Source: Oscillospiraceae bacterium
GTDB taxonomy: Bacteria; Bacillota; Clostridia; Oscillospirales; Acutalibacteraceae
Length of the DNA: 64,000 nucleotides
Assembly: GCA_015066625.1 (NCBI GenBank)
Contig: SVOC01000002.1
Coordinates: forward strand, 62,001-126,000
Reading direction: 5' to 3'
A program made the position numbers and the translations under genes. Numbering within the stretch: position 1 is the stretch's first letter; every line of letters begins with the position of its first letter. Positions 51,463 through 60,526 of this stretch are shown one piece after another. The notes under the pieces were generated by a model. It saw only the letters and a list, made by a program, of their open reading frames with translations. It was not told where the DNA came from and searched no databases.

Positions 51463-52002
51463 TTATTTTTCAATAAGAGGAATAACACCGAGAAAAACTA
51501 TATCGTCTCTTTCAGCAGCATCGCCCTCTGCAAGAACTGCAGCTTTTGCAACAATATCTGCATCAAATCTTGCACAAAGCTCCTCAACCGCTTTAAGTGA
51601 TTCACCGGTACTGATAACATCGTCAAGAATAACCACACGCTTGCCTCTTATCTGTTCACCCTCAACACCGTCAAGAATAAGTGTCTGTTCGCAAGCAGTT
51701 GTAATCGAACGGACATTAACGGTTACGGGGTCCTTCATATAAAGCTTTGCCTTTTTACGGGCAACAAAATATTTTTTACCGCTCTGTCTTGCCATTTCAT
51801 ATGCAAGAGGGATGCTTTTGGCTTCGGGAGTTACTATATAATCGAATTCGGGAAGTCTTTCAAGAAGCTTCTCGGCAGAATGAACTGTAATTTCAACATC
51901 GCCGAAAAGGATAAATGCGGCAATATCAAGCTTATCGCTTATGGGGCATCTGAGCAAATCACGCTCAACACCCGCTATATCAACTCTGTAATATTCAGAC
52001 AT
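51463..52002 (-). CDS. Adenine phosphoribosyltransferase-like protein
   Basis: MSEYYRVDIAGVERDL start; PRPP loop VVILDDVISTGESL. Confidence 0.82.
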   Translation of the reverse strand: MSEYYRVDIAGVERDLLRCPISDKLDIAAFILFGDVEITVHSAEKLLERLPEFDYIVTPEAKSIPLAYEMARQSGKKYFVARKKAKLYMKDPVTVNVRSITTACEQTLILDGVEGEQIRGKRVVILDDVISTGESLKAVEELCARFDADIVAKAAVLAEGDAAERDDIVFLGVIPLIEK

Positions 52003-52015
52003 ACCTATACCTCCA

Positions 52016-52351
52016 TTAACCTGCAGGCCAGCCAAAATCACGGCCGCTCATGAGGTGGAAATGAATGTGTTTGACGGTCTGACCCGCACTGTCGCCGCAG
52101 TTGTTGACAATCCTGAATCCGTCAAGGTTCATATCTTTTGCAATCTTTGCCGCAACTTCAAAAACATGAGCAATAAGACCGCTGTTTGTGCCGTCAATCT
52201 CTGCGGCAGATTTGATATGCTCCTTGGGGATTATAAGAATATGCACAGGAGCCTGAGGCTCGATATCGTTGAACGCGATAACCTTATCGTCTTCGTAAAC
52301 TTTTGTTGTAGGGATTTCTCCGCTTATAATTTTACAGAAAATGCAATCCAT
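52016..52351 (-). CDS. HIT family protein
   Basis: MDCIFCKIISGEIPTTKVYEDD; histidine triad HIHFHLMSG. Confidence 0.95.
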   Translation of the reverse strand: MDCIFCKIISGEIPTTKVYEDDKVIAFNDIEPQAPVHILIIPKEHIKSAAEIDGTNSGLIAHVFEVAAKIAKDMNLDGFRIVNNCGDSAGQTVKHIHFHLMSGRDFGWPAG

Positions 52352-52369
52352 ATTAAACACTTCCTTATA

Positions 52370-54997
52370 TTATTTAATCATTCCGCTAAGGATACCTGCA
52401 ACAGCATCCATAGCTGCTTTTATATTTGAAACATCCTTTGTGCCTGCCATTGCACTGTCGGGTCTGCCGCCGCCTGAGCCGCCTGCAAGCTTTGAAACTT
52501 CTCTTACAATATTGCCTGCATGAGCACCCTTCGCAACTGCATTTTTACCGCAGGCACATGCAAAGTTTGCACTTGCACCGTTAACACCGCAGATAACCGC
52601 AACCGCATCGTCATTTTCTTTTACCTTATCGCACATTGAGCGAAGGTCGCCGGGATTAACACCCTCAACGGTTGTTACAACAAGACTGATACCGTTAACA
52701 TCAACGGCATTGCCCATAAGGTCGCCTGTTTTAAGCTGTGAAAGCTCTGCACGAAGCTGCTCGATTTCCTTATCCTTTGCCTTGAGGTCGTTCATAAGTG
52801 AATTAGCTTTTTTATCGAGGTCACCTGCGTTTGCAAGCTTCATTGTTGCGGCTGTTGCGTTGATAAGCGCATTGTTCTTAGCAATATAATCAAGCACACC
52901 GTAGCCCGTTACAGCTTCTATTCTGCGCACACCTGCGGCAACTGATGACTCCGAAACAATCTTGAAAAGGCCAAGCTTACCTGTGTTATTTACATGAGTA
53001 CCTCCGCAAAGCTCTGTTGAAAAATCACCGGCTTTGACAACGCGTACAACATCGCCGTACTTCTCGCCGAAAAGTGCCATAGCACCAAGCTTTTTAGCCT
53101 CCTCAATAGGCATTTCGGTATTTGAAACTTCAAGTGCCGAAAGAATTATCTCGTTTACTCTGTTTTCAACTTTTGCGAGTTCATCTGAAGTGAGGGCTGA
53201 GAAATGAGTGAAGTCAAATCTCATTGCAGTGTCATTAACGAGCTGACCTGCCTGCTCAACATGTGATCCAAGTGTTTCGCGGAGCGCAGCTTGAAGAAGA
53301 TGAGCTGCAGTATGATTTCTTTTTGTTGCGGCTCTTGTTTCTTCATCATAAACCGTTACGGCAACATCGCCAACCTTTATGCCGTCACCTGTAAGAGTAC
53401 CGTGATGAAGGTATGCTCCGTCGGGGTCTTTGGTTGTATTTGTGACCTCAAAAATACTTTCGCCGATTCTTATTACACCGATATCGCCTACCTGACCGCC
53501 GCTTTCAGCATAGAAAGAAGTTTTGTCAAGAACAACAATAGCACTGTCACCGTCATTGATAAAATCTTTTCTTTCGCCGTCGGAAACAAGCGCAAGAACC
53601 TTACCTTCCGTACCGTTTTCGGTATAGCCGGTAAACTCGGTTTTTGCTACATCTTTGAACGAAACACCGTTGTTTCTCCAGTCGGAATCTGCTGCATTTC
53701 TCTTTGCGCTCTTTGCCCTGAGCCTTGCTTCTTCAACAAGCTGACGGAATTTTTCCTCATCAACCGTAATATTTCTTTCGTTTGCAATTTCCTTAGTAAG
53801 GTCAATTGGGAAACCGTAGGTATCCTGAAGTTTGAAAGCATCTTCACCCGAAAGAACGCCGTTTTCGGCTTTTTCCATCATATCATTGAGAAGACCAAGA
53901 CCCGAATCAATTGTTTTATAAAAGCTTTCTTCTTCTGTTGAGATAACTTTTTTGATATAATCGCTCTTCTCAACAAGGTTGGGATATGCGTTTGCATTTT
54001 CAGCAATGACAGTATCGCAAACCTCTGCAAGGAAGGGTCTGTCAATACCGATGAGTCTTCCGTGACGTGCAGCTCTTCTGAGAAGTCTCCTGAGTACATA
54101 GCCTCTGCCGCTGTTTGAGGGAAGAACTCCGTCGCCTACCATAAAGGTTGTGCTTCTGATATGGTCGGTAATAACACGAAGCGAAACATCCTTTTTTTCG
54201 TCATCATGGTAATTGAGCTTTGCAATATCCATAATGTGCTTCATAATATTACGCACTGTATCAACCTCGAAAAGGTTGTCAACGTCCTGCATAACGCAGG
54301 CAAGTCTTTCAAGACCCATACCTGTGTCGATATTGGGGTTTGCAAGACGGGTATAGTTGTTTTTACCGTCGTTTTCAAACTGTGTGAAAACAAGGTTCCA
54401 CACCTCAATGAATCTGTCGCAGTCACAACCTACCTTACAGTCAGGGCTGCCACATCCCTTTGAAGGACCTCTGTCGAAATAAATTTCCGAACAGGGACCG
54501 CAGGGACCTGCGCCGTGCTCCCAAAAATTATCTTCTTTACCGAAACGAACCATATGCAAAGGATCAACGCCTACTTCCTTTGTCCAGATATCGTATGCTT
54601 CGTCATCCTCAAGATAAACACTGACATAAAGAAGCTCCTCGGGAATTTCAAGAACCTTTGTAAAGAACTCCCAAGCCCAGGCAGTTGCTTCGTGCTTGAA
54701 ATAATCACCGAACGAGAAGTTGCCGAGCATCTCAAAATATGTGCCGTGGCGTGCAGTTTTACCTACATTCTCAATATCGGGTGTACGGATACATTTCTGG
54801 CAGGTTGTAACTCTCTTTTTGGGAGGAGTAACCTCACCTGTAAAATACTTTTTCATCGGGGTCATACCCGCATTGATAAGCAGAATACTCTTATCGCCCT
54901 GGGGAACAAGTGAGAAGCTGGGCAATCTCAGATGATCCTTCGACTCAAAAAATGCGAGATATTTTTCTCTTAATTCGTTAAGACCCATCCATTTCAT
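52370..54997 (-). CDS. alaS: Alanine--tRNA ligase
   Basis: LNELREKYLAFFESKDH, HTAAHLLQAAL, ELCGGTHVNNTG. Confidence 0.97.
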   Translation of the reverse strand: MKWMGLNELREKYLAFFESKDHLRLPSFSLVPQGDKSILLINAGMTPMKKYFTGEVTPPKKRVTTCQKCIRTPDIENVGKTARHGTYFEMLGNFSFGDYFKHEATAWAWEFFTKVLEIPEELLYVSVYLEDDEAYDIWTKEVGVDPLHMVRFGKEDNFWEHGAGPCGPCSEIYFDRGPSKGCGSPDCKVGCDCDRFIEVWNLVFTQFENDGKNNYTRLANPNIDTGMGLERLACVMQDVDNLFEVDTVRNIMKHIMDIAKLNYHDDEKKDVSLRVITDHIRSTTFMVGDGVLPSNSGRGYVLRRLLRRAARHGRLIGIDRPFLAEVCDTVIAENANAYPNLVEKSDYIKKVISTEEESFYKTIDSGLGLLNDMMEKAENGVLSGEDAFKLQDTYGFPIDLTKEIANERNITVDEEKFRQLVEEARLRAKSAKRNAADSDWRNNGVSFKDVAKTEFTGYTENGTEGKVLALVSDGERKDFINDGDSAIVVLDKTSFYAESGGQVGDIGVIRIGESIFEVTNTTKDPDGAYLHHGTLTGDGIKVGDVAVTVYDEETRAATKRNHTAAHLLQAALRETLGSHVEQAGQLVNDTAMRFDFTHFSALTSDELAKVENRVNEIILSALEVSNTEMPIEEAKKLGAMALFGEKYGDVVRVVKAGDFSTELCGGTHVNNTGKLGLFKIVSESSVAAGVRRIEAVTGYGVLDYIAKNNALINATAATMKLANAGDLDKKANSLMNDLKAKDKEIEQLRAELSQLKTGDLMGNAVDVNGISLVVTTVEGVNPGDLRSMCDKVKENDDAVAVICGVNGASANFACACGKNAVAKGAHAGNIVREVSKLAGGSGGGRPDSAMAGTKDVSNIKAAMDAVAGILSGMIK

Positions 54998-55049
54998 AAT
55001 ATAAATTTCCTCCTAAGGGACTGAAAATCCCGTTTTTTATTGATTTGTA

Positions 55050-55292
55050 AATAAAAAAAGGTGCAGAAGAACAATCCGGATATGGGACGGCTTTTTGCCG
55101 CGGTACCACCCAAATTGTGCTTTCTGCACCACTCATTCCTTTATAACGCAAGGCAACGCCGCCGTTCTTCACGGCAGTGCTCGGGAGCGGCACTCCCCTG
55201 CTTATCCGCTTAACGGCTGTTTCAGCAGCTCAGCCGTCTCTCTGTAAAGCAAGCAGAGAATTATTCTCCGTCAACGCATTGATATTAAACTG
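55050..55292 (-). ncRNA. T-box leader of alaS
   Basis: Minus strand GGGTGGTACCGCGGC T-box core; terminator with GGTGCAGAA...TTCTGCACC followed by TTTTTTT; AGAGAG-rich stem I upstream; immediately 5' of alaS. Confidence 0.93.
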
Positions 55293-55297
55293 TGATT

Positions 55298-55325
55298 ATT
55301 ATATCATCTTCGCAATAATTGTCAA
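55298..55325 (-). promoter_or_regulatory. Consensus sigma-A promoter of the T-box/alaS unit
   Basis: Minus strand TTGACA - 16 nt - TATAAT. Confidence 0.85.
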
Positions 55326-55331
55326 GCGATA

Positions 55332-57458
55332 TCATTCGGCAGGTTCAAGCATATTGAGTGCAACCCAGCCGTATTCACCGTTAAGCTTTATTTGAAGCCA
55401 TCTGTTGCCGTTATCGGCTTTCTTTGTTGCATAACCGATTACAACATCGCCGTAATCAAGCTCGCCCACAAGGTCATAATCGGAGCCTGCGTCTTTTCTT
55501 ACATTGGCGCCGTCTTCGGAAATAACTTTGTACTTACCAAGAGATTCTTCATTTGCATTCTCGCTGACATCGGGAGGCAGAGTTTCAATAACAATGCTTA
55601 CACCCTTGAAGGTTTTTTGTGCATCACCCACAAGAATAACACCCCACACACCGTCTTTGCAAGCAATAAACACACCGTTGCTTCCGGGCATAATGTTGCT
55701 GTATTCAAAGGGTACGATAACATCGTTATCAAGATTTATTATACCCATTTTTCCGTCTTTCTTAACGGCAATAAGTCCGCCTGTTACTGGACGGCAATAA
55801 TCGCAGGATGAGGTTTCGCCGGGTGTAAGGTCATTTACAGCCTCATATTCGTAAGGAATAACCTTCTTATCCTTTTCCTGACTTACATAGCCCCATTTAT
55901 CGTTTTTCATTGCGGCGGCATAGCCTTCAAAGTAACGATCGCGTTCTTCGTATGATACACCTTCAAGTTCCTCTGTGGGAACGGAATGGTAAAGATGTGC
56001 ATTCTCGGAAATTGAAACATTTCCGTTTGTTACGGTAATTTCAAACTCTTCATTACCAATAACAACAAGGGTATGATAACTGTCTCTGTCCGTATATTCT
56101 CTGCCGCTTCCGCAACGTTTGAAGCCGTCGTAATTGGGCTGAAGAATAACATTGCCCTGATAGTCAATAAGACCGTATTTGCCTGTTGCAGCAGACTTGA
56201 AGTATGCGGCATTTTCGTCAAGATATCCAAGCTCAACGCATTCGGCAAATCCGCCTGCCTGCCATGCATATGCAGCTTCTTCGGGAGTGTCGTTACCGCC
56301 TGCAAGCTTTGAAATACCGAATATTGCAGCAGCAAAAACAACAAGTGCAACAACAGCAATTATTATAATTTTCGGATTAAGCTTTTTATGATTTGAGGTC
56401 TTTACAGCAGGCTTTTTATCTTCTGTAACCTGAGGAATCTCAGGCTCTGCATCCATTGAAATGCCGCCGAAATTACTTACGGCTTCTTCTGCAGCACTGC
56501 TGACAGCAATATCGGGAACAGAAACCTCTTCTTCTGTTTCTTCTTCACTCTCAACAGGAGAATTGTTTTCAGACTCTGAAACAGGCTCTTCACCGAGAAG
56601 CTGATTTACTCTCTGTGTGAACATTACAATATTATCTGCAACGGGTGCTTCTGTCTGCTCAGACTCTTCCACAACAGATTCTTCCTCTGCAGGCTCTTCC
56701 TCGGAAATCTCCTCTTTTTCATCTGCCGGTTCATCCTGAGCGGAAGTTTCCTCTTTAACCTCTTCGGTTCCTTCGACGATTTCGGGCTCTTCTTCTGCCT
56801 TTTCGGGCTGTGATGCATTAAATTCATCAGTTACATAAATAAAAATATCTCTGACATCGGTATTTTCAATTGTAACATCAGATGCAAAACGCTGGAAAAG
56901 TCTTGTTATAACAGGAAGTGCACCTGCGGCAACGGTTGAATCCGCAGTAATACTTGTCGATTCAAGAACACTTGCTCTTGCCTTTCCGAGAAGTGCATTT
57001 GCCGTACTTTCGGATACACCCAGGAATTTTGCAAGAATCTGAACAGGCATACCGTTATTGTAATGAAGTACAAGAGCAGTTTTAAGCTCGGGTCTGAGAG
57101 CTGTTACGGCATCCATAACTTTTGCACTCATTTCACCGTCTTCGAGAACAGATTCGGGAAGAAATTCCGATGAATTTTCAACCGCACCTGCATCAGCATC
57201 CGCAAAAACAAACCTTCTGTTTTCCTTATAAACAGCGGCAACATTCTGCTTCATCCAGATTTCAAATGCTTCGGGCTTTTTAAGCTTTTCAATGTTACAG
57301 AAAGCTCTTGCATATGCCTTTTTGGTTATTTCAACCGCTTCACGGCTGTCGCCTGAAAGAGTTGATGCAAGGAAATAGGATGCTTTTAAAGTTTTTGTGT
57401 AGAGCTTTGCTACCGCATCAATATCACCGTTACCGGCGGCAATAACAAACTGAACCAT
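55332..57458 (-). CDS. ECF-sigma-like N-terminal region, acidic linker, TM, WG-repeat and SH3-like extracytoplasmic domains
   Basis: Region-2-like and region-4-like helices (TALRPELKTALVLHYNNGMPVQILAKFLGVSESTANALLGKARASVLE); TM KIIIIAVVALVVFAAAIFGIS; WG repeats GKYGLIDYQGNVILQPNYD, DKWGYVSQEKDKKVIPYEY, GKMGIINLDNDVIVPFEY; SH3 GANVRKDAGSDYDLVGEL. Alternative start at 57488. Confidence 0.8.
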   Translation of the reverse strand: MVQFVIAAGNGDIDAVAKLYTKTLKASYFLASTLSGDSREAVEITKKAYARAFCNIEKLKKPEAFEIWMKQNVAAVYKENRRFVFADADAGAVENSSEFLPESVLEDGEMSAKVMDAVTALRPELKTALVLHYNNGMPVQILAKFLGVSESTANALLGKARASVLESTSITADSTVAAGALPVITRLFQRFASDVTIENTDVRDIFIYVTDEFNASQPEKAEEEPEIVEGTEEVKEETSAQDEPADEKEEISEEEPAEEESVVEESEQTEAPVADNIVMFTQRVNQLLGEEPVSESENNSPVESEEETEEEVSVPDIAVSSAAEEAVSNFGGISMDAEPEIPQVTEDKKPAVKTSNHKKLNPKIIIIAVVALVVFAAAIFGISKLAGGNDTPEEAAYAWQAGGFAECVELGYLDENAAYFKSAATGKYGLIDYQGNVILQPNYDGFKRCGSGREYTDRDSYHTLVVIGNEEFEITVTNGNVSISENAHLYHSVPTEELEGVSYEERDRYFEGYAAAMKNDKWGYVSQEKDKKVIPYEYEAVNDLTPGETSSCDYCRPVTGGLIAVKKDGKMGIINLDNDVIVPFEYSNIMPGSNGVFIACKDGVWGVILVGDAQKTFKGVSIVIETLPPDVSENANEESLGKYKVISEDGANVRKDAGSDYDLVGELDYGDVVIGYATKKADNGNRWLQIKLNGEYGWVALNMLEPAE

Positions 57459-57512
57459 ATTGTCACTCACTTTTAAAATCCACTCCATTCAATGTATATT
57501 TAAAAATCCACT

Positions 57513-57558
57513 TCACCAAATAATCATAGTTGTTATAATTCTATACCATATTTGGTGA
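57513..57558. promoter_or_regulatory. Perfect inverted repeat TCACCAAATA-N26-TATTTGGTGA overlapping the promoter of the sigma-like gene
   Basis: Minus strand TTGACA (57561-57566) - 17 nt - TAGAAT (57538-57543); one half-site in the spacer, the other downstream of the -10. Confidence 0.7.
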
Positions 57559-57586
57559 TTTGTCAAGAAAATTAAACCAATATATT

Positions 57587-57616
57587 GAAAAAAGACAGTG
57601 CCGAAAGCACTGTCTT
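57587..57616 (-). terminator. Intrinsic terminator after the ftsW/rodA gene
   Basis: AGACAGTGC/GCACTGTCT followed on the minus strand by TTTTT. Confidence 0.88.
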
Positions 57617-57626
57617 CAAATGTTTT

Positions 57627-58838
57627 TTAAGTCTCTGCAAAAGGTGTGCTTACCCGTGTAAGCCTGAAATTAACAGGGTCGCGGTTGCTGTTGAAGCGGT
57701 ACACGCTCATTACGATGCCCACTGCAAAATACACACACAGATTTGACGAGCCGCCTGCACTGACAAACGGCAACGTGATACCGATACTGGGCAAAAGCAT
57801 AAGGCACATACCTATATTTATAACAGTCTGAGCACCTATCATAAACGCCGCCGCAAAGCAAAGCAAGCTACCCGTAAGATTACGTGAAATCTTACCAACT
57901 TTCACAATTCTTGCAATAATAAGTGCTATTACAACAAGGAGCGCAATGCAGCCTACAAAGCCCAACTCTTCGCCTATAACAGTGAATACCATATCGCTTT
58001 CATTAACGGGCACACCTGCCGCAGACTGGGTATATGTACCCTTGAAAAGTCCGTCACCCCAGAATCTGCCCGACCCTATGGCATTAAGGCCTCTCTGCTG
58101 CTGGTATACAACATCTCTGTATACTTCGGGGCTGAGTGCATCGGGATAATAAATAGCAAGTATTCTTCTTTTGTGAAATGCCGCAAGAAACTGAGTCCAC
58201 AATAGCGGAACAAATGCGATTATCCCGCCGAATGCAACCGCAAAATACCGCATTTTAACACCTGCAACAAACATCATTCCCACAAACATAAGCGCAAAAA
58301 CAATGGCCGAACCAAGGTCATCTGTAAGAATAATAATACCGATGGGAATAAGTGCATGAACGGTAAGCAGTGCAATGTTTTTAAGGCTGTTGATATTATC
58401 CTTTACCGCTTCTATATGTGCGGTAAAGGTTACCATAAACCCGATTTTAACAAGCTCTGACGGCTGAAAATTAACAGTAAAACTGTCGGTTTTGATAATA
58501 GGAATCCAGCAAATCGCATCGGGGCGGTCTTCAGTACCCTCACCGAAAATAAAAAGCGAAAGCATAAGCAGAAGGCAGAAACCGCCGATAAACGGTGCAA
58601 GACCCACAACGGCATCATAATCGAGAAAAGAAATAAAAATGCCGATAATCATACCAACCGATGCGGCAAGAATCATAACAAGACAGTCACGGCTGATTAA
58701 GTCCCCCGATTCTATGGCTTCATTCCTTGTTGCACTTGTAACCATAAGCACGCCGAATGCTGTTGTGAAAAAGCACAGAAGAAAGAGAATAAAATCGGTT
58801 TCTTTCAGAGCGTATTTAATTGTTGACCTTTTGCCCAT
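57627..58838 (-). CDS. FtsW/RodA/SpoVE SEDS family protein
   Basis: About 10 TM; QPSELVKIGFMV, AIGSGRFWGDGLFKG, SESDMVFTVIGEELGFVG-like NESDMVFTVIGEELGFVG. Confidence 0.93.
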   Translation of the reverse strand: MGKRSTIKYALKETDFILFLLCFFTTAFGVLMVTSATRNEAIESGDLISRDCLVMILAASVGMIIGIFISFLDYDAVVGLAPFIGGFCLLLMLSLFIFGEGTEDRPDAICWIPIIKTDSFTVNFQPSELVKIGFMVTFTAHIEAVKDNINSLKNIALLTVHALIPIGIIILTDDLGSAIVFALMFVGMMFVAGVKMRYFAVAFGGIIAFVPLLWTQFLAAFHKRRILAIYYPDALSPEVYRDVVYQQQRGLNAIGSGRFWGDGLFKGTYTQSAAGVPVNESDMVFTVIGEELGFVGCIALLVVIALIIARIVKVGKISRNLTGSLLCFAAAFMIGAQTVINIGMCLMLLPSIGITLPFVSAGGSSNLCVYFAVGIVMSVYRFNSNRDPVNFRLTRVSTPFAET

Positions 58839-58876
58839 GAAATCACCGCCTTGTATAGATTGGTAAAAAGTACTGC

Positions 58877-58900
58877 AAGGGGCTGAACAAACAGCCCCTT
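58877..58900 (-). terminator. Putative terminator hairpin after the ceramidase-like gene
   Basis: AAGGGGCTG AACAAA CAGCCCCTT; T-run on the minus strand is separated by 7 nt. Confidence 0.5.
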
Positions 58901-58905
58901 AAAAA

Positions 58906-60501
58906 TCAGTTAACTTCGTTGAAAAGAGTAAGATATGTGTCGGCAACAACTGCGCCTGCCTCGGGACCTGTTGAAACGATTTCTTCATTTTCGGTAAGAT
59001 ATGAACGCCAATCGTTATCTGTCATCATATAACCTACCTGGTCATTTGTGATACCGAAAACAAGGAGTGTTCTTTCTGTTGCATCTGCAAATGCAGTGTA
59101 TTTCCAATCTGTACCGTCCCATGAATCTGCCGCAGTGACAGCACCGCCGTATGCGATTTCGGGTGCAAGCTCACCAGGAATGATTGATATTGCAAGGCTT
59201 GTGCCGAATTCTGCATAACCAAGTTCGGATACTGCGTAATAATCAAGACCGTCCTTAACAACTTCGTTTGTAAGAAGACCTCCTCTTGCGGCAAGCTTGA
59301 AGATACTGTTTTCAACGGGAACGAAAAATTCCTTGTGTTTAATGTTGAGGATAGGTGTGATTGCAACATCATTGTCAATTGATGCGGCGCTCTTTGCAAG
59401 AAGTGTACCGTAAGCAGCAAGGCGTGCATAGCCTTCATCCCCATACTCATTCATAATTGCAGGGTCAAGGTCAAGTACTTCGGGATACTCTGATGAAACA
59501 GCAAGCTCTGCGCCGAGAATCTGAATGAAGTTTGCATTTTCGTTTTCATTGAGATATTTCTCAATATAGTAGGGATAGTCACCTGTGAGCATCGTGCCTG
59601 CCGCACCGTTACCTACACAGTGAATGGGAAGGTTAATAAGCCAGGTTTCGGTTGCACCTGCCTTTGAAGGAACAAAACGGATTCTGTTAAGATTGCCGTC
59701 AAACACCTTGGGAGCACGCTTATCTCTGATGTACTCGGTAATATCAACGGTACCGTAGTAGAGATTACCCTCTTCCATACCTTCAACCGCATCAATCATT
59801 GACTGAACGGTTACCTTATAGAGGTTTTCCATATAGTTCTTGTTTTTACCGCTGGGAAGCTCCATACCGAAAAGATTTCTGAATGAAGATGTGAAAAGTG
59901 CACCTACGATATCGCCGTTGAGACCGAAGGTATCAACACAGCTGTGCTGATGAAGTGCGGAAATATTGATACTTGTAATATCATATCCCTTTTCATCTGC
60001 ATATGCCTGGAACTTTTCTCTGATAATTCTTACTTCGTTGTTTGCAAGACCGAAAGTATCGATTGATGAGAAGATTGTGATGCCTCTGCCGTCTGAAACA
60101 GCGATTGTTCTTACCTTCTGGTCATCTCTTTTTTCGTCTGCAAGCTTCTTTGTAACAGAAAGGCTGCCGCCTACATAATGCTCCTCTTCAAGCTCTTTAC
60201 CTGTAAGAATTGAAGCATTTGCATAGCCGAGAGTCCACTTTGCGCCTTCTGCAGGCTCGTCAATAAAGTCGTTGCCTTCATAGAAGTTTTCAGACTCATA
60301 GGTATCTACGGTTGCCCAGCCGCGAGGCTCAACAATCAAATAGCTGATACCGGTTACAACAGCGTCAAGCAAACCATCCACAAAACGGTAAAAGCCGCGC
60401 TCAAAATCGGATGTTACTTCTGTTGCCGCAGATGCGGGAATTGCAAAAGCGGAAAGAAGCATAGCCAGGGTAAGGATAATTGCCGTAAATTTCTTTGCCA
60501 T
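58906..60501 (-). CDS. Secreted neutral/alkaline ceramidase-like protein
   Basis: Signal peptide LTLAMLLSAFAIPASA; SALHQHSCVDTFG, NLPIHCVGNGAAGTMLTGDYPYYIEK, FGITNDQVGYM resemble neutral ceramidase metal-site and C-terminal motifs. Confidence 0.65.
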   Translation of the reverse strand: MAKKFTAIILTLAMLLSAFAIPASAATEVTSDFERGFYRFVDGLLDAVVTGISYLIVEPRGWATVDTYESENFYEGNDFIDEPAEGAKWTLGYANASILTGKELEEEHYVGGSLSVTKKLADEKRDDQKVRTIAVSDGRGITIFSSIDTFGLANNEVRIIREKFQAYADEKGYDITSINISALHQHSCVDTFGLNGDIVGALFTSSFRNLFGMELPSGKNKNYMENLYKVTVQSMIDAVEGMEEGNLYYGTVDITEYIRDKRAPKVFDGNLNRIRFVPSKAGATETWLINLPIHCVGNGAAGTMLTGDYPYYIEKYLNENENANFIQILGAELAVSSEYPEVLDLDPAIMNEYGDEGYARLAAYGTLLAKSAASIDNDVAITPILNIKHKEFFVPVENSIFKLAARGGLLTNEVVKDGLDYYAVSELGYAEFGTSLAISIIPGELAPEIAYGGAVTAADSWDGTDWKYTAFADATERTLLVFGITNDQVGYMMTDNDWRSYLTENEEIVSTGPEAGAVVADTYLTLFNEVN

Positions 60502-60526
60502 AAATTAAACCTCCAAATTAATTTGC

